From Botryotinia globosa (taxonomy: Eukaryota > Ascomycota > Leotiomycetes > Helotiales > Sclerotiniaceae): 64,000 bases of DNA. The first letter of the stretch is position 1. Each line of letters begins with the position of its first letter. The stretch spans positions 248,001 through 312,000 of the forward strand of contig RCSZ01000017.1 of assembly GCA_014898425.1 (NCBI GenBank). The letters are read 5' to 3'. Both the position numbers and the translations under genes were made by a program. Under the pieces are notes generated by a model, which saw only the letters and a list, made by a program, of their open reading frames with translations, had not been told where the DNA came from and searched no databases. Shown piece by piece: positions 24,720-38,447 of the stretch.

Positions 24720-25433
24720 AAGCAAGTCAAGTTTTTTTATACTCATATATAATATAATTATATATCTCTATAACTATAGCAAATTTGTCAATTGATATAT
24801 ATAAGAATCCCTTTGATTGATTATAAATAATATGCGAAACTTTTTATTAATTAAAACTTAGTTTTTCTAATTGGGTTATTTGATTAATTATAAATCTTTT
24901 GTAATATTCTTAATATTATAATTAAATTAATAATAGAATCTTTTGAAGCAGTTTATTTAAGCTAAAATAAATTAAATAGAAAAGAAAGAAAGTAGTAAAT
25001 ATATATAAAAGATTAAAGATTTCCAAATAATATTTTTTTTATATTGCTAGCTTCAAAACTAAAGTTTTTATAAAAAATTAAAGTTGAAATAATATAAATA
25101 TAACTAAAATTTATATAATCAATTAAAAGAGATTTATATTGAATATAACTGATTTAATATTAATAAAAATTATTTTAATATTATAGCTTTTATAATTCAA
25201 TAATATAATTGATAATTTGATATGAAGTGATCTATTAAAATCTGAATAAAATTAAAAAATCTAAATAAAATTAAAAAATCTAAATAAAATTAAAAAATCC
25301 GAATAAAAAAAAGTAAACAGATTTTGTTTGTAAACTTTCAATAAAATTTCTTTTTTAGATTTTTATAATTATAAATATAATTATATAATACTTTTTCAAA
25401 AAGCAAGGGATCTGAGGGCTTACAGATTCTTGA
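24720..25433 (-). mobile_element. Fold-back element, single arm
   Basis: This is the reverse complement of a fold-back left arm. The outer end at 25433 is TTGATA, the RIP form of CTGGTA, and the first 16 positions differ from CCAGGGGCCTGCGAG only by C/T and G/A changes. The inner part can be matched to about 24790 (TTCAAAAGATTCTATTATTA and GCTAGCTTCAAAACTA are shared). No second arm is present, so this is a half element. Confidence 0.72.
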
Positions 25434-25435
25434 TA

Positions 25436-25929
25436 ATATAATAATCTGTATATAAAAAGAAAATTATTCAAAAAAGATTTTATATTAAAATTTGAATATT
25501 AGTATATTTTTTTTCAAAAATTTTAAAATAAATTTTAAAATTATAATAATATTAATAATAATATTAATAATAATAAATGCTTTTTAATAATATAATATTT
25601 TTTATAATAAAATTTTAGTTTATATTGTGTTATATAATATAATCTTTCTTTTCAAGATTTCTATAAATATATTATATAAATTATAGAAAATTCTTTTGCT
25701 TCAGATAGAAATCTATTTTTAGGATTTATATTGAATATTCTTTATAAATCTTAATAAAATAATTATAATTTCTTATATAAATAAATCATTATTATTTATA
25801 ACTAAATCTCAAGTATAATAAGGATCAGGGGTTTAAGGAATTAGTTTTTATAAAGATTAAAGAAATAAAAGAAAAGGCTTCTATAAATTCATAGTCTGAA
25901 AAATTCTTTTTCCTCGACGGCTAGTATAT
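25436..25929. other. Unassigned segment between fold-back arm and LINE copy 4
   Basis: It is AT-rich with no family match seen. It ends with GCTTCTATAAATTCATAG (about 25869-25886), the near reverse complement of ATGAATTCATAGAAGC at about 24709-24724. The whole insertion into the LINE (24720-25880) may therefore be one element with short inverted ends. No gene. Confidence 0.4.
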
Positions 25930-26087
25930 ATAAAAATATAAATCTATATATAAAAAATATCAATCTATTTATAATAAAATCCTTCTTTAAATTAATATAA
26001 ATAATAATATTATTCTGGATTTATACTATCAATTAGATATTAATAAAATAATAATTATATCTCTCATGTTATTCTAGTAGTACACTA
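25930..26087 (+). mobile_element. LINE copy 4, short middle piece
   Basis: It aligns with about 28215-28385 of copy 5 (AATTAATATAAATAATAATATT stretch and following) and is cut at 26087 by the insertion of LINE copy 5. It resumes at 32177. Confidence 0.72.
26075..26087. repeat. Target-site duplication of LINE copy 5, left
   Basis: TAGTAGTACACTA (13 bp) is repeated exactly at 32164-32176 after the TAC tail of copy 5. Confidence 0.93.
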
Positions 26088-29000
26088 CAGATCAACACAA
26101 CATTCCAAAATCGAGATATCTTCATATTTTCGATTTTATTATACAGAATTAATTCTCTATATCCTCTATAAATTCTTTCATTTAATTCAATAATTGTTTT
26201 TATAATAATATTATTAAATAATAGATTTATAATACTAAATCGCTTTTTGTAATTATTAAATCCTAGATTTATATATTTATTAAATCTATAATTTTTATTC
26301 AATTTCAATTAATTTTATATAATTAAAAGAAAAAAAAGTAAAATAAATACTCAAATACCTTTTCCTTTTGAAATCGATTATTATAATCAAAATATTATTT
26401 CGAATATATCAAATATTATTAAAAAATAATTTGATATTTTTGAATATAATATAAAAAGCAAATGTATAATTATTATAAATCTTATAATATTATTTGATAT
26501 TTTTATAATATTTTATATAAATATATTTAATATAATTTTTATAAAGGAATTCATTGGTTTTATAATTAATTTTATAATTATTATTATTTTTATTAATATT
26601 ATTACTTTTTTTATATCTTTTAATATTTATATTTAATCTTTTGTTTATATTATATTTATTATTGATTCTAAGATTTTTATAGAGATAATTAAATTCAATA
26701 ATACAAATAATATTAGAAATAATATACTCTTTAAATTTAAAAATATATAATTTAAAAAAACCTTTTATAATTCTATATTAAAAAAAAATTTATTTCAAAT
26801 TATATTTAATATTAAAATTAGAAATTGTTTATTAAATATAAATTTTCAGTTTTATTTAATCAATCTTTTATTTTTGTTTTTTGATAATATTTTATAGAAA
26901 TTATTAAAAGGTTTTTTTTAATTGATATTTCAATAATTTTGTTTATAGTTACAAATTAAATTGTTATTTTTACAATTAATAATATTTGTAATTTGCTTTA
27001 TAATAAATATAATTAATAAAAAATATTATAAATATTAAATACTATATTCCTAATTATTTTAAAAATCTAATATAATTATATGATTATAGAAATCTCTATT
27101 TTCTTTATAAATCTAAATAATAAAATAATTATAATAAATAAAGCTTTTATTTTTAATAAAGTTTTTATATAAATAAAAAAGTATTTAATTATTATTAAAT
27201 CTTTTAATTATAAAATTAACAAATATTTCAATAGAATTATCTAAATTATTTCATTTATTGAAATAATTCATTTTTTCATTTTTTTTAATATTAATAATTC
27301 TTTCAAATTAATTGAAAAGAAGTATATTATAGTTTGTTACAATTTAGATTATTAAGGATATTATTTTTCTTTTAGATATAATTAATTCCTTTTTTATATT
27401 TATTATAATCATTAAATAAATATATATAAAAAATCAATAGATATTAATTATATAACATTATCCAAATATATTAATTATTATGATTTATTCAAGATTAAGT
27501 ATAATAAATACCCTACTATTCTTCAATATAAAAATAATATTATAATACTTTTTATTAAAAATGAAATTAAAACTATTCGAAAAATAAAGAAGATTTAATA
27601 CAAAATAATCAATATATTTATTAAAATCCTTGAAATAAAGATATTCAATATTTCTATAATTATAATTACAAAATTTATTAACAAATATAAGTATAATATT
27701 ATTATTGTTTAATACAAATAGATTGAATCTATCCCTATTATTAGTTAAATTTTAGTTTAAAATTAAATACAAACTTTTATAATTATAATCTAAATATTTT
27801 TTTTTTAAATAAGAATCTTTAAATTATATTTGAAAACAAATAAAGAAAAGGATAAAAATACCTTTTATTATATATAAAGCTTTAATAAGTTTAATATATT
27901 CAATTTCAAAAAGATATTCTATTAATATTAATATAATATAATAAGCTTTATAATAGAATTTATAATTAATAAATCTAATAATACAATTTTTAAATCTATT
28001 AAATTAATATTAATAAAAACATTTTTGTATATATAATAATTTTTATAATCTTTAATATTTAATAAATCAATATTATATATATTTAAAAATCCTGAATAAT
28101 TATTAATATACAAACTCAAAACTATTTGAATTATAATTATTATATTTCAATAGATTTCTAGAATCTTGAGAATCTCAAAAAACTAGATTATTTTTAGATT
28201 ATAATATATGAACAAAAATATTAGTTTATATATATAATAATACTGCTTTATATATAATAAAAACTTTTTTTGAATTAATATAAATAAAAATATTATATTT
28301 AATTTATATTGTTAATTAGATAATAATAAAGTAATTGATTATATATTCTATTTGATTCTATTATTTCAATATTTAACAAAAAGCGATTTCAATATTTAAT
28401 ATTATATATTCGAATTAAGGGTATAATCTAGATATAGGGGTTTGAATCTAATATATTAATTTAGTAATAATAATATAAACTTTATAATATCCTTAATGAA
28501 TTTATATATAAAATTGATTATATTATTAATCTTATTTTTTCAAGTATCCTTTTTATTAAGATTATTATTAGAGAAAATATATATAATAGTTTGAAATATA
28601 AAATACAAATTATTATTATTTTAGAATAGGATATAACCTTATTAAAATAATATTATTATAGAATTCTAAAAACAAAATTAGAAAAACGTTTTAATTTAAT
28701 ATATATTAATATAATCTATTTTTTTAATTCTCTATTTTTTACAAATGAAATAGTAATTAAAATATATATAATAGATTTTATAATAATAATAGATATTATT
28801 ATTTATATAATTAATAAATCTAATAAAGGAAATAATAAAGTTATATTATAATAAATCTCTAAATATAAGGAAATATATCAAAATCATTTTCATAAATATA
28901 ATACTTTAAATAAAGATATCTCTTAAACAATTCGAATTTTTTATAAAGTAATTTAATAAACAAAATATAATTATTAGAAAAATATTATAAATAAAATCAA

Positions 29001-32000
29001 AAACAATAAAGAGTTTTATAAGATTATTAATTGATATAAATTAAAATCTAAATTAAAATCGCTTTTATTAATTATTAATAGAAATTTTATTGAAAATATT
29101 ATAAAAAAAATCGAGATTTTGTATAAAAAAATTCTTAATTGTTTTAATATTTTTTATGATTTCGAATATAATTCTCTTGAAAATTGGAATAGATTGGATA
29201 TTTTAGAATGATTTCAATTTATTTCAATAAAAAAGATTGAATACAATATTATTAGGATTTCTAATATCTCTCTAAATATTGATTATATTATAATACAAAT
29301 ATTTAAGATTTATTAATTAATAATCAATAGCATTTTATATAAACTTTATAATTAATATCTAATATTTAATTTTATTTTATAAATCTAAAAGTTTATTGAA
29401 ATAATTATATTATTTAAGATTAATAAAAAGAACAAATTCTTTATTTATTTTTAACAATTAATTATATTCATTTTCTATATTTCAAAAGATTTGAAAAGAA
29501 TTATAGCCTATTATTTAATATAAATTATATTAATTAATAATATCTTTAATTTATAATATAAAAAAATTCTTTTTAAAAAAATTATTATAAATTTGATTAT
29601 CTATTTTATATATAATATAAAAACTATTTTTTCTCAAAAATTAGAAATCATTATAATTATTATAAATATTCGAAATATTTTTGATATATTTGTAAAACAA
29701 AGATTATTAAAAAGAATAATTAAATAAAACTAATTTTTAATTCTTCTAAAATTAATTGATTTCTTTTTTATCAATCAATATATTCAAATTTATTTAAAAA
29801 ATTCGAATATATTTAATTATAGAATTATATATAAGATATTATAAAACTTCTTTTTTTCTTTAATTTTATATATATTATATCTAATTAAATTTATATTATA
29901 AGATATAGAATTATATTTTGAATATATTGATAATTTTTATTTATATCGAATCTTTTAATCTTTAAATATTAATATCTTTATTTTAATAAACAATATAAGA
30001 AAGATTTTTGAATAAAATAATAATAATAAGATTATCTTTATTTCTAAAAAACTCAAAATAATCTATTTTATTAAAAAAAAAAGAAATTATATTTCTCTTT
30101 ATATTATTAATAAAAAGCTTATTATTATACTAATCATTATAATTAAAAATAAAATACAATCTATTTTAAAATAATTCAAAGTTTAATTCAATAAAAAACT
30201 CTTTTTTAAAAGATATATTACTATAAAAACTATTAAAGTTTAAATAGTAATATATTATATCTATAATCTTATAAAAATAATCGATAACTTTCTAATCTCA
30301 ATTTTATATAAAACTATTATTATTTGTATTATTCCCTTTTTTATATATAAAATCGAAATATAGTTTAATAATAAAACAAAATCATTTTATATTTAATATA
30401 TTATTTGTAATCGTATTATTTCCTTCTAAATAAACTAATATATTAATTTATTAAAACAAATATTTGTTTTAATATTTAAAGATATAATTTTGATTTAAAA
30501 AATTATTCTAATAATAATTTTTTTTAGAGATATAGATATTCTATTTATTAATATAATATTGAATAAAACTAAACTTTGTTTTATTATATATATTTAACCA
30601 ATAAATACCTTTTATTTTATAATCCATTAAATTATATTTTTATTTATTATTAGAAATAAAGATATTAATCAATAATAAAAACCTAAAACCAAAATTTAGT
30701 ATTTAAGAATAATCCTTTTTAATATTATATATTCTACACTATAATCTTTATATTTCTTTTTAAAATATCAAATAAATCTAATAGAGAATATTAATAAGGA
30801 AATAGTAATTATTAATTTCAAAAGATAATGATTTTATTTCTTTTTTAATAAGATCTCAATTTTCTTAAATAACTTTAAACAAATTATTAATAATAAAAAA
30901 CTTGTTGAATATAGATATATAATATATTAAAATAAAAAGCAAATTACTATTAACTTGAATTCAATTAATAATATTTTATATATCTTCAATTCAAAAATAA
31001 TCAAAATTTATATAAATCTTAAATATATTCTAAAAACTTTTTTATTTAATAAACAATATCTATAATTTTGTATTAATAATATCTTAATAATTTAATATTT
31101 ATATAATAATAAAGCTAATTTCTTTTAATAAACCTTTTATATTTATCAAAATATTATATAAATTTTTGATATCAAAATTCATTAATCTTTTAGATATATA
31201 AATATTAAAAGAAATAAAACTATTAATAAACTTATCAATCTTAAAGTTTATAAATTCATTTAAGATTTAGAATCTATTTTAATATCTATTATTAATGAGA
31301 TAGAAATTATTATCAAAAAGCTTTATAATTGAATAGAATAATTTTAATAAAAGAAATAATAACTCATTTTTTTATATATTTATAATAAATGGAATCTTAT
31401 TTATATAATTAAGTTTTTTTTGAAATTGAATTTATTAAAAAAGATATTATATTATATTCTAATTATATATATAAAATACAAAGATTTTATATAATATTAT
31501 AAAAAATTCCAATATTAGAATACTAATTTGAAATATTTCTATAATTATTAAAAGATTTCTAAATATTTAATATTATATTATAAATTATAAATTATTAATT
31601 CAATTTAGAAAATAATTTAAATGATTATTTTTATTTCTATGTTTATTGATAATAAAAGGTTTTAGTTATTTTTTATTTCTAATATTACAATTATTAATAT
31701 TAGCCGAATTCGTTGGAATCATTTGGTCTTATATTAATATCTATTTCTATTAAAAATACTCGATTACTTTTTTCCTTCTTTTTCTTTTTCATTTTTTTTT
31801 CTTTTTAATCAAATCTTATTCTTCCTTTATTTAATTTAAATAGTAATTAAAAAATACAATAAAAGTATTTCCTGATACTAATACATTTTATAAATATATA
31901 TCTTTATAGCTTATATTCGTTTATTCTTAAAGAATTATATCTAGCTTTTTAGAATCCTGAAAATACTACTAGCTTTATTTCAATTAGTAAAAAAGGAGTT

Positions 32001-32163
32001 ATTTAAATAGATTTTGATTCTTATATATATAAATTGTTTTCTAAGATATTAAATAAATTCATAGTTTAATATATCCCTATACTTCTCAAAAGGTTCCCAG
32101 AGTTAGCCCTAAGCTAGCTCAATGAATATTAATAGATACTACTACTACTACTACTACTATTAT
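26088..32163 (+). mobile_element. LINE copy 5, full length (6076 bp), reference copy
   Basis: It is complete from CAGATCAACACAAC to the TAC tail at 32137-32163 and flanked by the 13-bp duplication TAGTAGTACACTA. It is inserted in LINE copy 4. ORF1 would lie in about 26300-28000, ORF2 in about 28100-31350, then a 3' UTR of about 0.8 kb. Open frames on the reverse strand (26069-26308, 27928-28119) recur at the same place in other copies, but they are antisense to the RT-bearing strand and are mutation artefacts. Length, tail and duplication all say non-LTR retrotransposon; all frames are broken. Confidence 0.95.
28100..31350 (+). pseudogene. LINE copy 5 ORF2 remnant (endonuclease, RT, RNase H)
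   Basis: The RT is read at 29660-30130: NIRNIFDIF-type start, RLLKRI, a degraded SPLSPILY block near 29850, and the active-site box FEYIDN with YIDN at 29923-29934 (FADD-type box, last Asp to Asn). RNase H is at about 31100-31290, where ILKEIKLLINL matches the I-K-G-N-x-x-x-x-K-L-x-x-L segment. The endonuclease at the start of ORF2 is inferred from position between ORF1 and RT; no catalytic motif could be fixed there. No frame is free of stops. Confidence 0.75.
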
Positions 32164-35100
32164 TAGTAGTACACTATCTAACTAAAAAGAATTTCAATAT
32201 CTAATATTATATCTTCATTACAAAAATATAATAAAAATGTAGAAATTCAAAATTTATATATTAATTCAATAATGATGATTTAGATTTAATAAATATTTTT
32301 AATAATCCTATTTATAAAACAGAATGTATTATTAATCTTATCTTTTTTAATATATCTCTTATTAATATTATTATTTGAAAAGATATATAAAATAGTTTAA
32401 ATTATAAAATTTAAGCTTCTATTATCCCAAAATAAAATATAACTTTATGAAAATAATATTATTATAAAATTCTAAAATCAAAATTAAATAAACTTTTTAT
32501 TTTAATTCGAATTAATATAATTTTTTTTTTCAATCCTTTTTCTTATTAATAAAAAAGTAATTAAAATTTATATTATTAATTTTATAATAATAATAAATTT
32601 ATTATATATATAATTAGTAAATTTAATAAAGAAAATAGGAAAATGATATCTTAATAAATTTTTAAATATAAAAAAACCTATTAAAATTATTTTTAAAGAT
32701 ATATTTTTCAAAAGGAGATTCTATTAATAATTTAACCTTTTTACATTATAATATATCAAGCAAAATACAAATATTAAAAGAATATTATAAATAAATCAGA
32801 AATATTAAACAAAGTTTATAAAATTATTAATTAATATGAATTAAAAATTAATTGAAATTTGTTATTCCTATATATCAAAAATATTTTTATTCAAATATTA
32901 TAAAAAAGATTAAAATTTTATATAAAAAATCCTTGTTCATCTTGTTATTATAAATAACTCTGAATAAAATTTGTTCAAAAGTTAAAAGAAAATAAAATAA
33001 TTTTTTTTTATCTTTATTAATACAAAAAATAAAAAATAATATAATCAGAGTTTCCAATATTTTATTAAAAATAAATTATATTATAATATATATACTCAAA
33101 ATTTATTAATCAATAACCAAATACTTTATTTATAGTCTATATTATTATTATATAGTACTCAATTTCTTTCTATATATCTAGAAATTAACTAAAATTATTA
33201 TACTATTTAAAATAAATAAATAAAACAAATCTTCTATTTATTTTTAATACCCATTTTTTTCAAAAGGTTTCAAAAGAATTGTAATCTATCAATTTATATA
33301 AATTATATTAATTAATAGAAGTTTTAATCTATAAGTCAACCACCCTACTTTCGGTCCACCCCTCTTTTGGGCCACCCTTTTACACCAAAAATCACTTTTT
33401 GACCTATCAATATCTCTATTAATATTGAATATAATTTAAAAAAGATTATAGATTCATAATTCGAACTATTTTAGGTTTATGTGAGAATTTTCAGATTTTT
33501 AGGATTTTTGTAGATCGATTTCTAAGGCTTCAAAATATTGATTTTCGATTTATATAGAAATTATATATAAATTTAAAATTATATAAAATCTCTAATAACT
33601 TTAAAATAACAATTATTAAAAGAAAATTCTATATCTTTTTGAGAAATTTGAATCTAAATCTATATAGAAATTCAAAAAAATGAATAAATATAGAGATGTA
33701 ATATACAGTAAGTTAAGAGTAATATAAATAATCCCTACAATTTTGATAGTATTCATTTAAATATTTATTTATGAAGAATCTTTCATTTTATTAACATTTT
33801 TAAAATTGATTATTTTAAGAATTTATAATAAAAATTTATAATTTATTTATAATTATTTTTCCTTAAAAGTTATTATAGATTTATATAAAATTTTGAATTT
33901 GTATGTGATTTATATATAAATTGAAAATCGATATTGCGAAGCTTTAGAAATCGATCTAGAAAAATTCTAAAAATTCAAAATTTTCAAAATAGATTTAAAA
34001 TAATTCAAATTATATAGATCTAAGTTTTCATCAAATTATATTCAATATTATTAAAGATATTGATAAATCAAAAAAGTGATTTTTGGTGTAAAAGGGTAGC
34101 CCAAAAGTGGGGTGGCCGGAAAGTGGGGTATTCGACTTAATGTAAAAAAAACTTCATTTAAAAGAATTATTATAAATCTAATTATTTACTTTATTTATAA
34201 TATAAAAACCATTTTCTTTTAAGAATTAAAGATTATTATAATTATTATAATTATTCATAAAGCTTTTAATATCTTTTTAAAATAATAATTTTTAAAAAAA
34301 TTAATCAATTAAATTTAATCTTTAATTTTTTGAAAATTAAAAGATTTATTATTATTAATTAATTCGTTCGAATGAAATTAAAGAATTTGATTATATTCAA
34401 TTATAATATAGAATACAAAATATTTAAGCATTTTTCTTTGAAATTATATATATTATATTTAGCAAATTCTATTTTATAAAATATTAAATTTTATTTCAAA
34501 TACATTAATAATTTATACCTATACTAAATCTCTAAATCCTTAGATTTTAATATTCTTATCTCAATAAATAATATAAAAAGATTCTAAAATAAAATAAAAT
34601 ATTTAATCAAAAAGAAAGAGAATTATATCCTTCATTACATTATTGATAAAAATCGTATTATAATATTAATTATTGTTATTAAAAAAATATAATTAATTTC
34701 AAAATAATTAAAAAATTAATTTAATTATGACTTTATTTTCAAAAAATATATAACAATTAGAATTGTTAAAATTAAAATAATTATATATTATATTCATAGC
34801 TTTATAAAAACAATTAATAATCTTTTAATCTTAATATTACATAAAATAATGATTATCTATATTATTCCCTTTTGTATATATAAAATGGAAATATAATACA
34901 ATAATAGAACAAAATCATTTAATATTTAATATATCAATTATAATCTTATTATATTTTTCTAAATAATATAATATATTAACCTCCTTGAATAAATACTCAC
35001 GTTTATAATTAGAAATATCTTTTTTATATAAAAAACTACTCCCTTCATCATACTCTTTCAAAATTCAAATATCCCCTTAATCAATATTTTACTAAATAAT

Positions 35101-36673
35101 AATAAATTCTATTTCACTATATATATTCAAATAATAAATATTTCATATCCTATAATCTATTGGATATAACCTCTATTTATTATCAAAAATTAAAAAATTG
35201 ATTATCAATAAACTTTCAAAACGAAAATTCAATATCTAAAAACCTTTTTTTTAATATTATTCAATTTATATTAAAATCCTGATATTTCTTTTTAAAATAT
35301 AATATTAATAAAAAACTTATTAAAATCAATTTTAAAAAGTAATAATCTCAATTCTTTTCTAATAAGATTTTAATTTTTTTCAATAATTTTGAATAAATTA
35401 AAAATAAAAGAAAACTTGTTAACTATAAATATGTAGTTTATTAGAGTAAAAAACAATTAATTATAAACTTTAATATAATTAATTCTATCTCCTATATTTT
35501 CAATATAAAAACAATTAAGGTATATATAAACCTTGAATATATTCTTCGAATTCTTTTATTTAATCAATATTATTTATAATTTTGTATAAATAATATTTCA
35601 ATAATTTAATATTCATACAAGAATATATCAGATTTCTTGTAATAAACTTTTATACCTATTAAAATACTATATAGATTTTTGATATTAAAATCTATTAATC
35701 CCCCAGATACACTAAAATTAAAATAATTAAAATAATTGATAAATTTATTAATCTTAGTTTTTACATATTTATTCAAAATATAAAGTTTATTTCAAAACCT
35801 AATATGAATAGAATTAGCATTATAATCAAATAGTTCGATTTTTACTTGAAATAATATTAATAATAAAAACAATTAACTATTTTATTAAGAATATATAATA
35901 AATAGAATCTTATTTATATAATAAAGTTTTTTTTTAAATTAAATTTATTATAAAAAACACTATATTATATTTTAATTATGCATTTTAAATATAAAGATTT
36001 TATACAATATTATAAGCAGTTTAAATATTAGAATATTAATTTAAAATATTCCTATAATTATTATAAAACTTGTAAATATCTAATATTCTATGAAAAGTTA
36101 TGAATTCAATTTAAAAATCATTTAAATAATTATTTTTACTTTTATTAATTTCAATAATAAAAAGCGCTAATTGTCTTTTGTTTTAAATATCTCAATTATT
36201 AATTTTAATTAAATTCCTTAAAATAGTCCAGTTTTACTTTAATATTTGTTTCTATTAAAAACAATTTTTCCTTTTCTCTTCATTCTTTTTTTCTTTAAAT
36301 CAAAATCTTATTTCTTCTACATTTTATTCAATTAATAGTTAACAAAAAACATTAAAACCTCTCTTTTTATATATATATATATTAACTTTAATTATTTATA
36401 TAACTACTCACTCTTATAATATATATTCACTAATTCTTTAAAACTATATCTAGCTTTTCAACATCTTTAAATATTATTAGCCTCATCTCAATTAAAAAAA
36501 AGGAATCATTTAAAAAGGTTTTTTAATTCCTATATATATAATCTACTTTTTGTAATATTATTTTAAATCTATAACTTAACATATCCCTATACCCCTCGTG
36601 AAATTCCTAGGGTTGGTTTTATACTAGCTTACTGAATGTTAATAAATACTACTACTACTACTACTACTATTAT

Positions 36674-36723
<50 letters not shown>
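32164..36723 (+). mobile_element. LINE copy 4, 3' piece, carrying an 804-bp Fot1-like element
   Basis: It starts with the target duplication of copy 5 and continues copy 4 from the position matching about 28385 to the 3' end. It ends in an unusually long TAC tail (36648-36723). The distal duplication CTCCTCATTCTAATCC (36724-36739) matches 22649-22664, so copy 4 is one insertion spread over 14 kb. Excluding later insertions it is close to 6 kb. It carries the element 33334-34137. Confidence 0.88.
33334..34137. mobile_element. 804-bp Fot1-like long-TIR element (non-autonomous)
   Basis: The left end is AGTCAACCACCC and the right end, reverse-complemented, is AGTCGAATACCCC. It is flanked by TA at 33332-33333 and 34138-34139. 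The first 60 bp of both ends are GC-rich and well preserved, with matching CACTTTTGGGC-type and TTTTACACCAAAAATCAC blocks. The inverted similarity continues for about 270 bp (for example TAGATCGATTTCTAA at about 33510 against the complement of TTAGAAATCGATCTA at about 33945). There is no transposase frame. The AGTCAA start and TA target are typical of Fot1/pogo elements of ascomycetes; that label is inference. Confidence 0.92.

Positions 36724-36725
<2 letters not shown>
36648..36725 (+). repeat. TAC microsatellite tail of LINE copy 4, about 26 units
   Basis: ACT/TAC units carry one ATT interruption near 36669. The + strand frame 36636-36989 runs through it as poly-threonine and then the pyrimidine-rich flank; it is not a gene. 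The tail is at least three times longer than in other copies, so it has expanded after insertion. Confidence 0.95.
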
Positions 36726-36726
<1 letters not shown>

Positions 36727-37059
36727 CTCATTCTAATCCTCCTCCTCTTTTTAAACCCCCTCCCCTTTCCCCTCCTCTTTCTAATCCCCCTTCATTTCTC
36801 ATTCCTTATGTCTTTTATTACAAATCCCAAACCTTCAAATTAATAAAAAATATTTATTCGATTCTTCAAAAGAATTTAATCTTTAATCTTTTTAATTCAT
36901 TCTTTAATCAATTATTTCTTTTATTAATTATGACTTATCAATATAAAAAAATCATTATTCAAAAAATTTCAATTTATAAAATCCTATAATATCTTTCAAT
37001 TTCATTTTATTAATTCTTCACTTTTGATTTATTGTTTTTTAAAATCTTTTTTAAAATCT
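36726..37059. other. Pyrimidine-rich flank, original target side of LINE copy 4
   Basis: It is C/T-rich on the + strand, with CCCCCTCCCCTTTCCCCTCC-type runs at 36755-36795, then AT-rich. It is the continuation of the simple-sequence tract at 22258-22664 once LINE copy 4 is removed. No gene and no transposon were recognised. Confidence 0.7.
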
Positions 37060-38447
37060 AAAATTTCAATATTTTTATATAAATTTTATATACTTTTTAG
37101 ATTAATTAGTTTTCAATTATAAATTGTGTTTTAAATTCTATATATTAGGAATATTAATAAAATAAAAATTGGGTTTTAAAGTATTTAATTTATTAAGATT
37201 AAATATTGAAAGAGAATTCTGTAAAAAAATACAAATTTTGTTAAATAAAGAAATAAGAATTTGAATTAAAATTAAAATTAAAAGAATTTAAATTTAATTC
37301 TAAATTATATACTAATTAATGATCAAAAAGAATTCAATTTATTTATATATAATAATTGTTTATTAAATTTATATTTATTAAGAGATATTATAATTATAAA
37401 AATATTAAATGTTTTGATTTCTATAAATTTGATGATTTAATTAATTATTTTATATTAATTTCTTTTTATTTTTTGAATAATTTTGAATCTATTTTGAATA
37501 GAAATATAAGTATTATTATTTTTATGTCATAAAAAAATACAATATTTATTATAATTAATTTTAAATCAATTATAATAACTGATATATTAAAATATTGGAA
37601 TATAATTAATGCTAATAGGGTTTATATATTTTTTTATTTTTTTATTATAATAAATATAAAAAGGATTTGTTTATATTATATTGAAATATAATATTTTTAA
37701 TATTCTAAATTATATCGAAAAGAATTACTAATATTGAAGAATATAAAAAGAAAAATTTAATTAATAATTGTAAAATTTTTATTCAGAATATTGATTAAAT
37801 AGAAGTTTTTATAAATTTCTATGAATTTTTATTATAAAAAGAAAACAAAAAATCTATGAAAGAAAATAATAAGTTTATATTTTATAAATAATCTTGAATT
37901 TTGATATTACAAACAAATTATAAAAGATTTTTTCAAATAATATAAATTAAGGTTTATTAAATATTATATCATTTCTAAAGTTTTTATTATTATTAGATAT
38001 TATTATTTTTATAAAAAACTTGCTTTCAATAATAAATATAATATAAATAAAAGATTGAATATAAATATTAAAAGATAAAAAAAAAGTAATAATATTTTTA
38101 AAGATTATAATAATTATAAAATTGATCATAAAGTTTAAAAATTTCTTTGTAAATCTTATATTAGAAATATAAATATATATATAATATTATAAAGGATTTG
38201 AATAGAATTATAAAATCTATAATAATTATATATTTATTTTTAATATTAGATTTAAAAATATTCAATCATTTTTGATAATAATTGATATATTAAAAATAAT
38301 ATTGAGATTTTTTTAATTATAATAATTAATAATAAAAAATAAAAATAAATAAATATTTATTTTACTTTGATATTTTTTATTTATGTATAAAAAACTAATA
38401 TTAACTAACAATTATAAAGTTTTGAAATATATAAATTACAAAATTTA
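37060..38447 (-). mobile_element. LINE copy 6, 5'-half fragment
   Basis: It aligns on the reverse strand with about 16650-18170 of copy 3 (ORF1 region). Both ends are missing: the 3' side stops near 37060, and the 5' side is cut at 38447 by the TIR-J insertion. A sense-strand open stretch at 37947-38129 corresponds to 17709-17975 in copy 3 and may be an ORF1 remnant. I could not identify a domain in it. Confidence 0.75.

Noticed and set aside
26069..26308. Reverse-strand 79-codon frame with conserved relatives in other LINE copies
   Set aside because: I first took this as the LINE coding strand because the frame is conserved. The RT and RNase H motifs and the TAC tail are on the other strand, so it is an antisense shadow.
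36636..36989. 117-codon frame with poly-threonine
   Set aside because: It runs through the TAC tail of LINE copy 4 into the C/T-rich flank and crosses a transposon boundary.
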